DNA of 64,000 nucleotides from Azadirachta indica (GCA_022749755.1 CM040444.1:14842274-14906273), one strand, 5' to 3'. Positions 52,096 to 64,000 are shown, numbered from the stretch's first letter. Numbers and translations are program-made. The notes: generated by a model not told the origin, from the letters alone.

Positions 52096-54527
52096 GTTTA
52101 ACGTACATTTGACCTAGCATCTGTGAGCATCAACTATCTTGGTTATATAATAATCAAATTAACGATTAATTTCTTGGAAAAGTGTCCGAATGATTTTTAA
52201 ATTTATAAATCGATTTAGATATTTTTTAACTTCTTTTGGTATTTTCTTAACCCTACGTGGGATTGCTCGACATTTTTGGAATCGTTGTTTCCATCCCCTA
52301 GCTCAAACGATTAGAACACTATAGAGGCCATGAAACTAACTGTGAAATTGATTACTTTTAATTGGCGAGGTTAAACAAATGATTGAAAAAGCAATGAAAT
52401 TAACTTCGAAATTACTAACATAGTTCGTTCTTTGCAAAGTAGACAGACATAATTTTGCCCATATGAACTAGGAACAATAGGCATTTCATAAAAGATTATA
52501 ATTATATCATACATAGTCTAAAAAGTTTAAATAATTCCTGATTTATAATTGAATACTTGGAAAATCTTCGGTGAGATCAGCTTTCTATATATATAGTCTA
52601 TAGATTCTGCAATTTGGGTTCGATCGACCATGTTTTCAACGCACTTTCTATTGTGGAAACAGAATCTGTTCGATAATTTTCTATCTTCCAAAAGCATATT
52701 ACATATATTATATATAACTATACACGTTTCTGGTCAATGAAGGTTATCAACATCTTACAATTATAGGCTCATCGATGCTTATGCTCAAAGCTGTATAAAT
52801 TAATTTCTCTAATGAACCTTTTAGTCCTTAAATCTTTCTAGCGAATTAGGTAGATTCTTTGGATAATTAAATTTTTTTTTTCAACAATTAGGATAAATGT
52901 TAGTGGCCTCTCTTTTTAAGTGTTAATGTAATTTATAAGCAGACACTATCTATGACTACAAGGATTTCATCTATGAAAGTTCCAGATAAAGTTTATAAAG
53001 ATTTATGAGTAATTTCAAAATTTTATAATAGAATTTTGACGAAATGAAATGTTGCCATTATTAATAAGAAATAATAATAATAGTAATAAGAAGAAGAAGA
53101 AGAAGAAGAAATAGATCTTCTTGTCACATTAATTTAATGATTTATGTAAACGTAAATTCTTCAAATTTCAAATCAACTCGAATTAAAAGAAATATTGGCC
53201 CATTCTTATTACGTTGTTACGGGCTTGAATTGAGCCACGAGTCATTCCACTCAAGAGTATGAAAGCTTTGCTCGTTGATACTATTTTGCATAAAATGTTT
53301 TACAAAATCACTTCATCTCAATAGAAAATTACTTTAAATATTCCTTCAATAAGTAAAATATAGTTAGTATCAGTCAGGAAGAAAACTTTATTAACGAAAA
53401 AAAAAATCAGATGGAACAAAAGTATCACGTCATCTATGTTAATTATATAATTTAACAATAAGTTTTTGACATACAATACTAATTAATCTATATATTTTAA
53501 ATTTCTTTTAATTACTTTTTTTAATCGAGTCATAGATATACCTTGGAATTAAACTTAAACAATATAAAGAAACTTAAGTGACAGTAAAGAAACTTTCTTT
53601 TGACACCAAAAAGATAAAAAAGACCACAAATATTGTAGTTTGAAATAGTCGTTGGCAACTCAACAAGTTTTAAAAACTAGTTCTTAAATAGTAGAAGGGA
53701 TTCGTTGACGCAAATAGAAATTAACCTGAGATTGTTGACAATGTAAGTTGGTTTTTTAATGAGATAGGAACGTAATGAGTTGCACATGTTCTTGACTTAT
53801 TATTTGTATGAAATATTGTGGGTTTTGTTTTAGGTTATGGTATATAAGTTTTGCTTTGTTTGTGAGTTTTGAATAACTCGTGGGTAAAAATACGTTGTGG
53901 CTTGTGAGCTAATATTCTTGTTACGTATATATTGTCGTTGAGTGAATGGTTGCATGGAACAATGTGGGTTTGTTTGTTTTTTATTTTTTTTGGTTCTCGG
54001 GTTCTGATTTGTTCATGGTTCTGCTTTTTTCCTAAATAAAATTTGATGTGGGTTTACAATATAGTTTTGATTAGTGCAATGGATTCTTGTTGTCACAATT
54101 TCATTGGCATAGTAGCATGGTTATATTTTGATATATGGTTTGAGATTGTTTAACTTAGGTTTTAATATGATTATTTGTCCATTTTGCATGTGTGAGATTT
54201 GATTAGTCTGTAAATAGGTGTTAGCAGTAGTAGTTGCATGATAACAGGTGTATACAGTAAGTTTAAAAAACACAAGCATTATTGAGAATTTGAGGGATTG
54301 GTTATTATTTTGTTAAGTTCTTTGTGTTCATGATAATTGAATAATGCTCATTATGTTTGAATAATCTTGAGTTTTTAGCATATTAGAATAGTGTTCTTTA
54401 CTTTCATAAGATTTGAATAATCTATTGATGACTTAAATAGGCTTTAATAATTTATTTTGAGGAAAATATAAATAACATTATAGTTTCCAATATGTTTGAA
54501 TAGTGTTATTAACGTATGAAGATATGT
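52096..54527. other. Gene-free AT-rich region
   Basis: Promoter of PADRE copy 4 at the left end, an AAG microsatellite at 53090-53109, then sequence of changed texture from about 53700, which may be the 5' part of the MULE. I could not find a left terminal inverted repeat. Confidence 0.45.
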
Positions 54528-57500
54528 AACAGGGTGAATAAGGAAGAACTCATATACTTGACAATAGCATTTGAAAGGGAAGACTTAGATTTCGAGTATG
54601 CTGAAGTGGATTAGTTAAATATAATAGCTATAATCAATGATGTGATGGAGATGGTTCACAAGTGACACAAGTTCAATGATGAAGATTTTGTACTAACAGC
54701 CATCATCCTATGGTTTAAGGAAAAGAGAAAACTTAAGACAGATTATGGTTTCCCTAATGTTGTCAATATGGTCAAGGCCAAAGGATAGAAGAAATTACAA
54801 ATTAAGTGGATAGACTACCCAATACGGTATCCCAACCCATCATTTGAACCTTCAAGCTTCTCACTTCAAGAACCACTTGACCAAGTAACTGATACAAACA
54901 CATAGGCTCCACAAGTTAGCCCCTTACTTGAAGAACCAATATCTCAAGTCACTACAACAAATACACAGTTGCCACCATTAAACATATAAGCATTAGTTAA
55001 ATGGGAAGTTGAAGATAATGAAGAGTTGTAAACTGCTATAAGTAGGTTATTAACATCGAACGAAGATGGTAATAGATCAAAAATTGAGAATCCAACACCT
55101 TCACTGAATGTTATTCCTCTTGGAGTAAGAGTTGAAACCTATAATACACATGAAGCTAAAGCTGAAGCTAAAGATGATGATGCACAAAGTATAGACTCTA
55201 TCAATTAAACAGATGAAGATATTGGTGATATTGTACAGTCTGAGAGTGAGAAGGATGTTGCTGGAGAAGAATTTGTTACTGATAATGATGATGATGATGA
55301 TGGCATGTCAGGTATGGGAAGTGATGAGGATGCTGATGTTGGGTTACTAAACAGTGATGAAGTTGAAGACACACATGTGCTTAACATGGCTAGGGACATT
55401 AGAGAAAGGTTATTTAGGCATAATGAGGATAAAGTTATTGATCTACATGAAAGGCAAATCTTTAAATCGATTGATGAATTTAGGGAGGTGCTGAAAGACT
55501 ATGCAATCAGAAGTTCTTTTACATGAACAGAAAAAAGAACGAGAAAGATAAAGTGACAGTTGTGTGTGTGGTTAGTAAGAGTTGTCCATGGAGAATTCAT
55601 GCCTCTTTGTTGGTGGATGGTCATTCTTTTATAATTAAGAGTATAAAGAGAGCTCACAACTATTGCGGAGTAGTGAAAAACCCAGAAGTCACTAGTGCAT
55701 GGATTGCCAATAAACTTTTTGACAACATAAAGAGTAATCCATATATTGGAACCTCAGCAATGTCAGATATGCTTAGAGTAAAGTTTGGGACTAGCATAAC
55801 CAAAAAAAGATTGTACAAGGCAAAGAAAATGACCCTAAATGTGGCAGAACTTGACTATATGGCATCCTACAACATGTTGCATGATTATGCTAATGTCGTT
55901 CTTACAAGGAATCAGGGAGCAACTGTGAAGATATAGCAAGATATACATGGTACAAAATCTCATTTCAAGTGAGTTTTTATCAATTATAATGCTCTTCAAA
56001 GAGGATTCATGGTTAGCTGTAGAAAGTTTATTGGTGTTAATGGATGTCATTTAAAAAGTAGATTTGGGGGAATATTATTGTCTGCGGTTGGTATAGATGC
56101 AAATAATGGAATTTTTCCATTGGCAGTTTGTGTGTGTAAAACTAAGAATAAGGATAGTTGGTGCTGGTTTTCTAGACTATTGAAGGAACATATGTAGATT
56201 ATAGATGGGATGGCTATGACAATTATGTCAGACAGACAAAAAGGTTTGATTGCTGTTTGTGCTGAGATATTTCTAAAAGCCCAAGTTAGATATTGTGCTA
56301 GACATGTCATTGCCAACTTCCAGAAACTATTTTTTGGTAAGATCCTGAGGGAAAAATTTTAGAAAGTAGTAAGGGTAACAAATAAAGTCGACTTTGATAT
56401 TATAATGGATTTAATCAAGCATGATGATGAGCAAGCCTACAACTGGCTGATATAGAATGATTTTACTACATGGAGTTGTCATGCATTTGATCCAATATTC
56501 AAAGCTGACTATGTAATAAACAATGCATGTGAATCATGGAATGGGTTGCTCAATGAACATCACAAGAAACCCATCATCGACTTGCTTGAGTTCATTCGCC
56601 TCAAGATCATAACAAGAGTAATAAGAAGGAGAGAGAAGACAGCTTATTGGGAAGTTTTGCCACCAACAGTCCGTGTGAAGATTGCCAAAATTACTAAGGC
56701 TGCCAGGAAACTAATTGTTATTAAAGCAAGCACTACTGAGTTTGAGGTTATTAATCATGTTATTGAGACAAAGAGACATTATGCTGTAGACCTTAAGTAT
56801 GTGTATTGTGAGTGTGGGGGATGGCAAATCAATGGTATTCTATGCAAGCACGCATTAGCTCGTATTATGCATTGTAATAGTGATCCTGTTGCCTACGTTG
56901 ACAGGTCTCTTACAAAAGATGTCTACCTATAAACTTACTAATATAGTATTAGGCCATTACTAGATCGAGCGAACTGACCAAACGCTAATATGCCTCAATT
57001 GCTTCTTCCTGTGCGAGTGATTAAAGTTGGGAGACGAAAAATCAATAAAAAGCGAGAAGAAAATGAACAACCACCAAAGGTGATCAGATTCAACTTGAGA
57101 TGTGGCAATTGCAAGCAATTAGGTCATAACAAGAGAGAATGTCCGCACAAAAAAGACATATTTCCTTTGATTATTGTTAGTACTTAATTAGTTTATTAAT
57201 TCTTCTCTAAGAATTTTTTTTTTGACTTATGTAATCATCTTGCAAGAATCAGTTGGTGGGTCCACATCAATGGCTAATACAAGCAATACTTTAGCTTCAA
57301 TCTCCCGCAAAGGTACATTTAAAGCTACTGATTTTATGTTAATTAATCACTACCATATAATGCATCTATTTAATATGTGTACATATATGTGCAAAAAAAT
57401 AATAAAGGAAATCATACATGACAAAAACAAAATGCAATTGCTATGGATTATGACAACACTGGCAACACGCGACAAAATATGCCAAAACAACAAAGGAGAA

Positions 57501-57541
57501 CTCACATTCTGCCAAACAAGAAAGCAAGCAACACCACCTAA
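54528..57541 (+). pseudogene. MuDR-type (MULE) transposase pseudogene
   Basis: A translated trail runs across the region with several stops and frame changes. An acidic N-terminal part (54528-55300) leads to the MuDR N-terminal domain (55305-55520; IFKSIDEFREVLKDYAI). Next are the DNA-binding CPWRIHASLLVDG region and the MULE catalytic domain (56009-56560): the first DDE position reads VNGCH where families have VDGCH, then SDRQKG and NNACESWNG carry the other two acidic positions. A SWIM zinc finger follows (CECGGWQINGILCKH, 56800-56850), then a CCHC knuckle (CGNCKQLGHNKREC, near 57100), and a tail that ends near 57541. In-frame stops occur after ATVKI, LLKEHM, ILREKF and YNWLI. It is inactive. 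Confidence 0.85.
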
Positions 57542-58065
57542 CTATCACAATTTCACCATAAGATACTCCATCATATGTATGTGTTGTACTGGACTTGATA
57601 AGTAATGAATCAGATACGCATGAGTATTTATATCTCTTATCATGTCTTTCTTATGTCATATGCAGTTTGGTTTTTTAATGCTAACTGTGATTTGAGATTT
57701 ATTGTCAATGTAAGCTCAGACAGTACAATTTGTACAAATGGATTTTTTTTGGCTATTAGGCAATTTTGTTACACTTTTCGTTATACTTTTTTTCTTGTTT
57801 TTGGGCTAGTCATGTGTGCATGGGAGTTCTGTTCAGTGGGTTGTAATTGTTAGTAAAATTATATGGACAAAATGCATGCACACGAAGGGTAGTTATATTT
57901 AATAATGGCATGTCAAGTACCAATGATTTATTTTGTAATTAGTTATTGAACTTATGGTTGTATCAAAGTATAAAACTATTTACTTAGTTTAATAGTAGAA
58001 ATATCTATTTCAAAATATACATGTACCTTGTTCCTCTAATATGTCATTCTCTCTTGCATTTTTTG
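57542..58065. other. Downstream part of the MULE locus
   Basis: AT-rich, with no supported coding sequence; probably non-coding MULE sequence. Confidence 0.4.
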
Positions 58066-58410
58066 CTACATGTTTAGCATTATATATACACAAATGCATA
58101 TGAAAATCAACAACATCATTATAATTTTGCTTAGCTTCTTTTCAATGCAAATTAGTCCCTGTTGTCCACCATCAGAGTGAGTGATTTTTGAAATGTTTCT
58201 TGAACTGCCACTACTGCTTGTTTCCATTTTGCATGCACAACCATTGTATTCCTCTTTTGTTGGCTTCCAAAACTTAGAATACCCACAAGATGGCTCTTGT
58301 AAACTGAAACACATAATTTATTAGGATTTTTGTCACTCTCAAATATTCTAACCCCAGCTCTTTTACCACAAGAGTAATATTTATTCCTGAACTTGATTGT
58401 TCCACCATTG
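58066..58410 (-). pseudogene. GRF-type zinc-finger protein remnant
   Basis: On the minus strand, translation gives FRNKYYSCGKRAGVRIFE then NPNKLCVS and, after a frame change, SCGYSKFWKPTKEE, the layout of a GRF zinc finger (Cys, conserved Asn-Pro, CGY/F-x-K-W). The end reads KKLSKIIMMLLIFICICVYIM, matching the coiled-coil plus C-terminal hydrophobic helix seen in small plant GRF proteins. At least one frameshift and missing cysteines make it broken. Such genes often lie in or near MULEs. Confidence 0.4.
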
Positions 58411-59332
58411 ATTTGATCTTATTGTTGATAGAAGAGTTTGAGTATTCTAGTTTTTATTTGTGTAAGCTTTCTAGTATGTGTGTTTGTGAAAGAAAATAGA
58501 TGTATAATGGTGTGTATATGGTGTTGTGTATAATGTTGGATTGATCAAATTTCAATATGCTGGACTTGTTTTCTTGGCTATTTATGATATGCGTTAGAAT
58601 GTTGAGAATGGTAGATCGATTGATGATTTGGAGTGATGATTTGAAGTGCTGATGATGTATGATTTTGTGTATGTTGCTAGTATATAGTTGCTCATTTTCA
58701 TGGAGTGTTTATATAGCCTAATATATGACCGTTGAAGAAGAAAATGGTCACATTTTACATTATTCCATGCACAGGTTTGTTTGCAATTGTTTCATTTTCA
58801 GTTTTTTTTGCAATTTTGTAATTTCATTAAATTTAATTTCATTTAAGTATTATTTTATTTTGCCATAAAATCCAAAATATTATCTTGTGGGGCCCATACA
58901 CTGTTAGGTGGTCCCTATCTATGTTCTTATAGTTGCAACAAAAGATACTTTGGTCAATTGCCCCGAGAAATCTAATTTTCCCGTTATCCAGCTTGACGTC
59001 AGGACGTAACAGGTAAAATTTTGAACTTCAGGGGAGTAAATAGGTATTTGATAAAACCTTAAGGGAGAAAAGGATATTTGCCCATAAAAAAGAGGGTAAG
59101 AAATGAGAAGAAAGAAACCATAGCATTTTCATAACATAAGGATTAATTAATGTAGAATTTATTCACGTATAGTCTAGAGTAGGCACACATGGGCCTGCCT
59201 TTTCTCCACTACCCCAAAGTTGAAACATACAATAATATTCCATAGAAATTAACACAGCATTAATTAAACGAACAACATGGATCAAAATCAAACCCAACAA
59301 TTTCGTCGATCCCAAATTAACGTGAAATTTCA
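58411..59332. other. Right flank of the MULE locus
   Basis: No gene. At 58990-59085 a segment reads, on the minus strand, GGGCAAATATCC...TTTACTCCCCTGAAGTTC, which resembles the end of a DNA element (see findings). The 3' UTR of the DC1 gene lies at the right end. Confidence 0.4.
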
Positions 59333-60049
59333 TCATCCCTTTGACATCAAAGACCCAACTACTCCAGCAATAAGAGCAGTGGGATCTCCTAGCACTGCTG
59401 ATATAACAAATTGCACAGCTAATCCAGCTATCTCACAACATTTCTTCACTTTCCCTTTGCTCTTTTTGTGATGGGTTTGCAATGTGTTCTTCAAACTAGG
59501 AATTCTAGTCTCCAATTTCCTGCTTTTACCACGTCCAAAATACAATTCATGCCAATTCTCCACCAACATATCCTTCACACATGCAACATGCAAGTTATAT
59601 TTCTTGCATGTAGACCTATAACTCCAGCTTCTACCTTTACGTCCACATTTGTGACATGGGGAGCTCACTTTCCTGTACAAATACAGCTTCACTTCTCCAT
59701 CATCAAGCACCATTGGCAGCTTAGCACAACAAGGATGAAGATCATACCCACAGGAGTTGCAGTGATAAACAAACCCTGTAACATCTCTTTCACAGGCGTT
59801 GCAGTACCTAGGCTTATCGCCCGGCGGCCTGGAAAAGAATTTAAATGAACATTTAGTGTAGAACGGGTGGGAAATTGAAGGAGAAGGGATAGCACAGTGC
59901 ATATGAAGATCGAAATCGCAGATGGAACATTTATAGCGTGAGCCAATTCCTACTTCTTTGCAGCCATCACACTTGAATGGAACTTCATTGTACTCAAATT
60001 TCAGCTTATGTTGAGGGTGGCTGAAGTGGGATATTTCATTGTATTTCAT
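59333..60049 (-). CDS. DC1-domain (Cys/His-rich C1) protein
   Basis: An intronless gene of 238 aa. DC1 domains are plant-specific relatives of the C1 diacylglycerol-binding fold that bind zinc and possibly lipid; many are stress or defence related. Unit 1 (about 12-56) has H-PQH followed by CDGC, CSIC and HMHC. Unit 2 (about 60-115) has HPFYTKCSF, CNAC, CNSC and HPCC. Unit 3 (about 130-165) has CHKCGRKG and NLHVACV but is degenerate: one CxxC has become STCKKY. The C-terminus is basic, then hydrophobic and Gly/Ala-rich (GLAVQFVISAVLGDP), possibly membrane-associating. Most family members have more units, so this is a short form. Substrate unknown. Confidence 0.88.
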   Translation of the reverse strand: MKYNEISHFSHPQHKLKFEYNEVPFKCDGCKEVGIGSRYKCSICDFDLHMHCAIPSPSISHPFYTKCSFKFFSRPPGDKPRYCNACERDVTGFVYHCNSCGYDLHPCCAKLPMVLDDGEVKLYLYRKVSSPCHKCGRKGRSWSYRSTCKKYNLHVACVKDMLVENWHELYFGRGKSRKLETRIPSLKNTLQTHHKKSKGKVKKCCEIAGLAVQFVISAVLGDPTALIAGVVGSLMSKG

Positions 60050-60109
60050 TTTGTGTTACTTTTTTGTGGCTCTCTAACAAAGACCCAAGAAGCATATATA
60101 CCTTATATC

Positions 60110-60145
<36 letters not shown>

Positions 60146-62278
60146 GATATAAGGTATGATTTGAGATTAAGACAATGAGATTGAAAGAGATCATTAGAGC
60201 TTTTAATTTTGTTATGGCTTGTAGATGAAGCTAAGTAAAGGGAATTATGCTTGGAAATGGTGATAATGATGATAAGGGATCGTACAAAGGAATCACCACG
60301 TCAAAATGAGAAAAAACAAAACAAATAGAAGACATAGCAATAGCATATTAGGGTCGTGTCCCACGTCAGAATATATACGAATTTTCCCTTTAAATGATCC
60401 TCTATATCTTTAAGTGTTGAAATGATTATGGAATTGCATCATCAATATGTACTATGTATTTGCAATTTTGGTGCTAAAGATATTATTTGTATTTCATGCT
60501 TTTGAAACCTAACAAATATTAGAAATTAACTTCTTGTTCTCTTCAATGGGAAAACGACTTGAACTGAGGAATGTTTAAAAGCTAATAAATGGTAGAATAA
60601 TTAATGAAGCAATTAAGGAAGATTTCATCTAAATGGATCTTGAAAATTACTGAAAATCTGGCACTTTGCTGGGAGAATAAGAACATTTGCATCTGAAAGT
60701 TAGTTGGTCGGGGATTAGTAAAACAATTATGCTAATATGCCTCAGATTTGAACCCTTTATCAAAGCTAAAGCGTCAAAGAAAAACTGTCTAAATAAAGCA
60801 CTAAACAGTTAATCTTGCCGATCATCAATTATTTTCACAACAGAATTAATAATAATAAGGAATAAAATTCAAAGGCCCTTGACAAATCACAAATGATATA
60901 TCTATTCATATATATCTATCATCCAGACGATGATAGAGAGATCGAATATCTTCCTTCTGTACATGCGTATGGAAAGAAAATGATGTGTAGAGGGAACAAA
61001 TACCTATTATTAGAATTATTTTTCTGTTAATTTCTCTCAAGTATATGCAATATTTCCTGATATTATATATCCATTTGTGTTAATTTGTATGATTGTATAC
61101 GTGTTCATCAACTTGAGAGAGAAGTGCTGAATTATACAGTTTGGCATCTTTGCCTTCCACACCCATGTGGCATAACACAAAGAGAATTGATTCCTTTTAA
61201 TTGAAATGAAGTAATTAATATCTCTTTCGTTGTTGGAGAGCATAAAAGTGTTTTTTGACAACAGAAACTCAATGCAACTTAACATAATAATGATCTAACT
61301 TGTCCCTCTTAAAACAGCAAGCATCATTGAGCTGTTGCAATGTTATAGGTCTTTTATTTTTTTTTTAAAAAAATCTTTTAAGAATCACCAATAATTATTG
61401 TAATTAGGGGTGAGATTGTTAAGAGTACATATGCTTTTCCGGTCAACAGTAACCGAGAATAGAAGAAACAAGATTATCTAAGAATTGTTGTGAGTAATAA
61501 TGGCAATATGATTTTCTTTTGGTACAAAGAAACATCTGGAATATTCCAATTAGGGCAGCTGACCAGATTTGTGGTAATTGCGCACATCCAGTCGTTTGTA
61601 GCAAAGATTGTACTTGAATTTAATTCTGCAAGTAATGGATATCATTCTTTTTTCTTGCTTCATCCTAACTCGATTCTGTCTCATAAGCAATTAGACAACT
61701 GTCTAATTCTCACTGATGGGTATAATTTTTTTTCTAACGTTCTATCCTTTTCTTGCAGACCCCTTTTCTTTTTTTTTCCTTTTTTTGTGGTTTCTGATCG
61801 TACTTCAAAGCTATTATATTCAGTCTTTAATGTGACTACTGTCTTGGGATATATTTCACAGAAACAGGATGGATCGTAGATCATGGTATATGTAAACAAG
61901 TTCTCAAAGTGTAGATATTCATATTTTATTATTACAATTGAAACTCTAAACTCTTTATATAGTCGTTAAAAGACTAAGAAAAAATTGTTAATTTCAAACA
62001 CTTGTGATCACTATATTAAAGAAATCTATATTAATTTAAGCTATAAATATGACTCTAAAAATTGTTACCAAGAAGCCTAAATCATATTAGTTCTTTTTAA
62101 ATATTAATCAAAGAAAAAACAAAAAATTCGTTCTTTAAATAAACCAATTAATTATATATGAAAGCTTGTATGCTTAAAGAAGTTTAATTACAAGATGTTA
62201 ATTCGAAAAAGAAAAAATTGGGACAACAGCCCTGAACTATGTACATTAACGGAAGTGATGTGCGTCCAGACATTGTAA
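60050..62278. other. Gene-free spacer between the DC1 and PPR genes
   Basis: Promoter of the DC1 gene with a TA microsatellite at 60112-60142, then AT-rich spacer and the PPR promoter. Frames at 61490-61879 and 61037-61285 have no recognisable domain or codon bias. Confidence 0.5.
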
Positions 62279-63769
62279 ATGGCGGTCCAAATCCTTAAAC
62301 ACATTTTCTTCTCAATCCGAAAGTCCAAACCGAATCCCCGCTTACTGTCCCGATTCTCCACCTCATCACCGCCGTCTGACCAACCCCACCACCTAATCTC
62401 TACCGTCGTTTCACTCCTCACCCACCACCGCTCCAAATCACGCTGGAACCATCTCCTCTCCCTCTGCCCCTCTGGTTTTACCCCAACCCAGTTTTCCCAG
62501 ATTGCCCTCTGTCTTAAAAATAATGCCCATCTCGCTCTCCGCTTCTTCTCCTTCACCCAACGCATGTCTCTCTGCAAACACGACCTCAACTCTTATGCTA
62601 CTATGATTCATATTCTTTCTCGAGCCAGGCTTATTGGCCCGGCCCGACATGTCATCCGGATTGCCCTTAGATTACCTGAAGACGATCAAGATTGGCATGA
62701 TACTAAGGCAAGGTTGAAATTTTTTGAAGTTCTTGTGAAAACGTACAGAGAGTGTGGTTCAGCTCCGTTTGTGTTTGATTTGTTGATTAAGTGTTGGTTG
62801 GAATTGAAAAAGATTGAACCTTCTGTTGATGTTGTTAGAATGTTAATGTCTTGTGGGATTAGTGTTCAAGTTAGTACATGTAATGCTTTGATATGGGAAA
62901 TTTCTATGTGTGAAGGAGTGACTTCAGGGTATCAGATTTATAGGGAGGTTTTCGGATTAAATAGTGAAGAGATTGAAGGAATTGGTAAAGATGTGAACAG
63001 GGTTGTCAGAATTAGGCCTAATGTGCATACATTCAATGCTTTGATGGTATGTTTTTACAGAGAGGGTTTGTTTGAGAAAGTGGAGGATATGTGGATCGAA
63101 ATGCAGAGAATGGGATGTGAACCTAATTGCTACAGTTTTAGTGTTTTAATGGCTGTGTTTTGTGAGGAAGGGAGGATGAGAGAAGCAGAGAAGTTGTGGG
63201 AAGAAATGAGCAGTAAGAATGTAAAGCATGACCTTGTGGCTTATAACACAATTATTGGTGGATTTTGTAAGATAGGAGAAATGGGAAGAGCTGAAGAATT
63301 TTTTAGGGACATGGGTTTGAGCGGGGTTGAGAGTACTTGTGTTACTTTTGAGCATCTTGTTGATGGATATTGTAGAGTTGCAGATGTTGATTCAGCAGTA
63401 TTAGTGTATAAGGATATGTGTCGCAAAAATTTTAAGCCAGAGAGTTCTATGATTGAGATGTTGATTGGAGGTCTTTGTGATAAAAAAAGAGTTTTTGAAG
63501 CACTAGGGATATTGATGAATGGAGTTGAAAAGTTTGACGCATTTCCGACAAAGAAAAGTTACACGTTCTTGGTTAAGGGGTTCTGTGAGGAGGGGAATAT
63601 GGAAGAAGCATTAAAGGTTCAGGCAGAGATGATGGGAAAAGGATTTGAGCCAAGTTTGGAGATTTATAATGCTTTTATTGATGGATATGTGAAACAAGGA
63701 AATCTCGAAATGTCAATGATGCTGAGGAAGGAGATGCTAGAAACTCAAAAGCGGCAGGAAGATGGCTAG
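62279..63769 (+). CDS. P-class pentatricopeptide repeat protein, At2g15980-like, probably mitochondrial
   Basis: An intronless gene of 496 aa, as usual for plant PPR genes. PPR proteins bind organellar RNA one base per repeat and act in processing, stability or translation. The N-terminus is Arg-rich, amphipathic and nearly free of acidic residues, with LLSRFSTSS, a typical mitochondrial cleavage context. Tandem 35-residue repeats run from about 195 to 485 with no E or DYW domain, for example VHTFNALMVCFYREGLFEKV, CYSFSVLMAVFCEEGRMREA, LVAYNTIIGGFCKIGEMGRA and EIYNAFIDGYVKQGNLEMS. Length and the repeat order suggest At2g15980 as closest relative; this is from memory of the family. The start ATG gives a full-length presequence. 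Confidence 0.88.
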   Translation: MAVQILKHIFFSIRKSKPNPRLLSRFSTSSPPSDQPHHLISTVVSLLTHHRSKSRWNHLLSLCPSGFTPTQFSQIALCLKNNAHLALRFFSFTQRMSLCKHDLNSYATMIHILSRARLIGPARHVIRIALRLPEDDQDWHDTKARLKFFEVLVKTYRECGSAPFVFDLLIKCWLELKKIEPSVDVVRMLMSCGISVQVSTCNALIWEISMCEGVTSGYQIYREVFGLNSEEIEGIGKDVNRVVRIRPNVHTFNALMVCFYREGLFEKVEDMWIEMQRMGCEPNCYSFSVLMAVFCEEGRMREAEKLWEEMSSKNVKHDLVAYNTIIGGFCKIGEMGRAEEFFRDMGLSGVESTCVTFEHLVDGYCRVADVDSAVLVYKDMCRKNFKPESSMIEMLIGGLCDKKRVFEALGILMNGVEKFDAFPTKKSYTFLVKGFCEEGNMEEALKVQAEMMGKGFEPSLEIYNAFIDGYVKQGNLEMSMMLRKEMLETQKRQEDG

Positions 63770-64000
63770 ATGTTATGTTTCAGGCAATTACGAACCAACT
63801 CCTAATGTAATGACAGCAGCCAGTCACCACCTATTATTGGATTTTGAATGGCCTGAAGGATGTGATCTTTCTTCTTTGATAATAGCATACTCATATTGCA
63901 CTTCTGATGCAATCCAAATGTCTAATATTCCCTGAACATTGTATGTGGACATGGTAGGTATATGTTTGGTGTCGGAAACTTCTTGTTTAGTGAACCTTGA
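63770..64000. other. PPR gene 3' flank
   Basis: Probable 3' UTR; no further gene before the window edge. Confidence 0.5.

Noticed and set aside
61490..61879. A 129-codon open frame
   Set aside because: No domain, poor codon use, a T-rich low-complexity stretch and no promoter context; it is probably accidental.
62188..62650. Minus-strand frames opposite the PPR start
   Set aside because: They are antisense shadows of the Arg/Pro-rich PPR presequence.

Overview
The window is nuclear DNA from a flowering plant, most likely a core eudicot. The evidence is many short phase-matched GT-AG introns, very AT-rich intergenic DNA, the plant-only families TIC62, PDV2, PADRE/DUF4228, DC1 and PPR, plant Mutator-like and copia remnants, and a single cytosolic-type tRNA-Asn. 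I cannot name the species. Gene models below were built by hand: exon ends were placed where GT/AG, reading frame and family resemblance agreed.

Region 1-16.6 kb is a gene-dense plus-strand arm. It holds a 3' fragment of an unidentified minus-strand gene at the left edge, a small intronless C2H2 zinc-finger gene, TIC62 (13 exons, 530 aa, chloroplast), an EEF1AKMT4-like methyltransferase (7 exons, 259 aa), a minus-strand tRNA-Asn(GTT), and an ARIADNE-class RBR ubiquitin ligase (7 exons, 590 aa).

Region 16.6-33.4 kb begins with about 6 kb of gene-free AT-rich DNA. Next come a DUF547/MIP1-type leucine-zipper gene (12 exons, 654 aa) carrying a tandemly duplicated exon, then two long-inverted-repeat DNA elements, then PDV2 (2 exons, 302 aa, plastid division).

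Region 33.4-38 kb holds a roughly 1 kb element with inverted ends followed by two tandem class 1 phytoglobin genes. The upstream copy appears to carry a 72-residue N-terminal extension that looks like a plastid transit peptide. The downstream copy is ordinary in length but has lost the third canonical globin intron.

Region 38-52.1 kb is a minus-strand cluster of four PADRE (DUF4228) genes. The first two sit in a tandem segmental duplication of about 3.5 kb with conserved promoters (TATA box plus W-box). A truncated copia retrotransposon lies between the third and fourth genes.

Region 52-59.1 kb is a decayed MuDR-type (MULE) transposase locus with an adjacent GRF zinc-finger remnant. Region 59.3-64 kb holds a minus-strand DC1-domain gene and an intronless mitochondrial-type P-class PPR gene close to At2g15980.

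The genes form no operon-like unit. Two (TIC62, PDV2), and possibly the extended phytoglobin, act in plastids. The observations most worth checking are the extended phytoglobin, the exon duplication in the DUF547 gene, the shared promoter block of the PADRE pair, and the foldback element ending under 300 bp from the PDV2 start.
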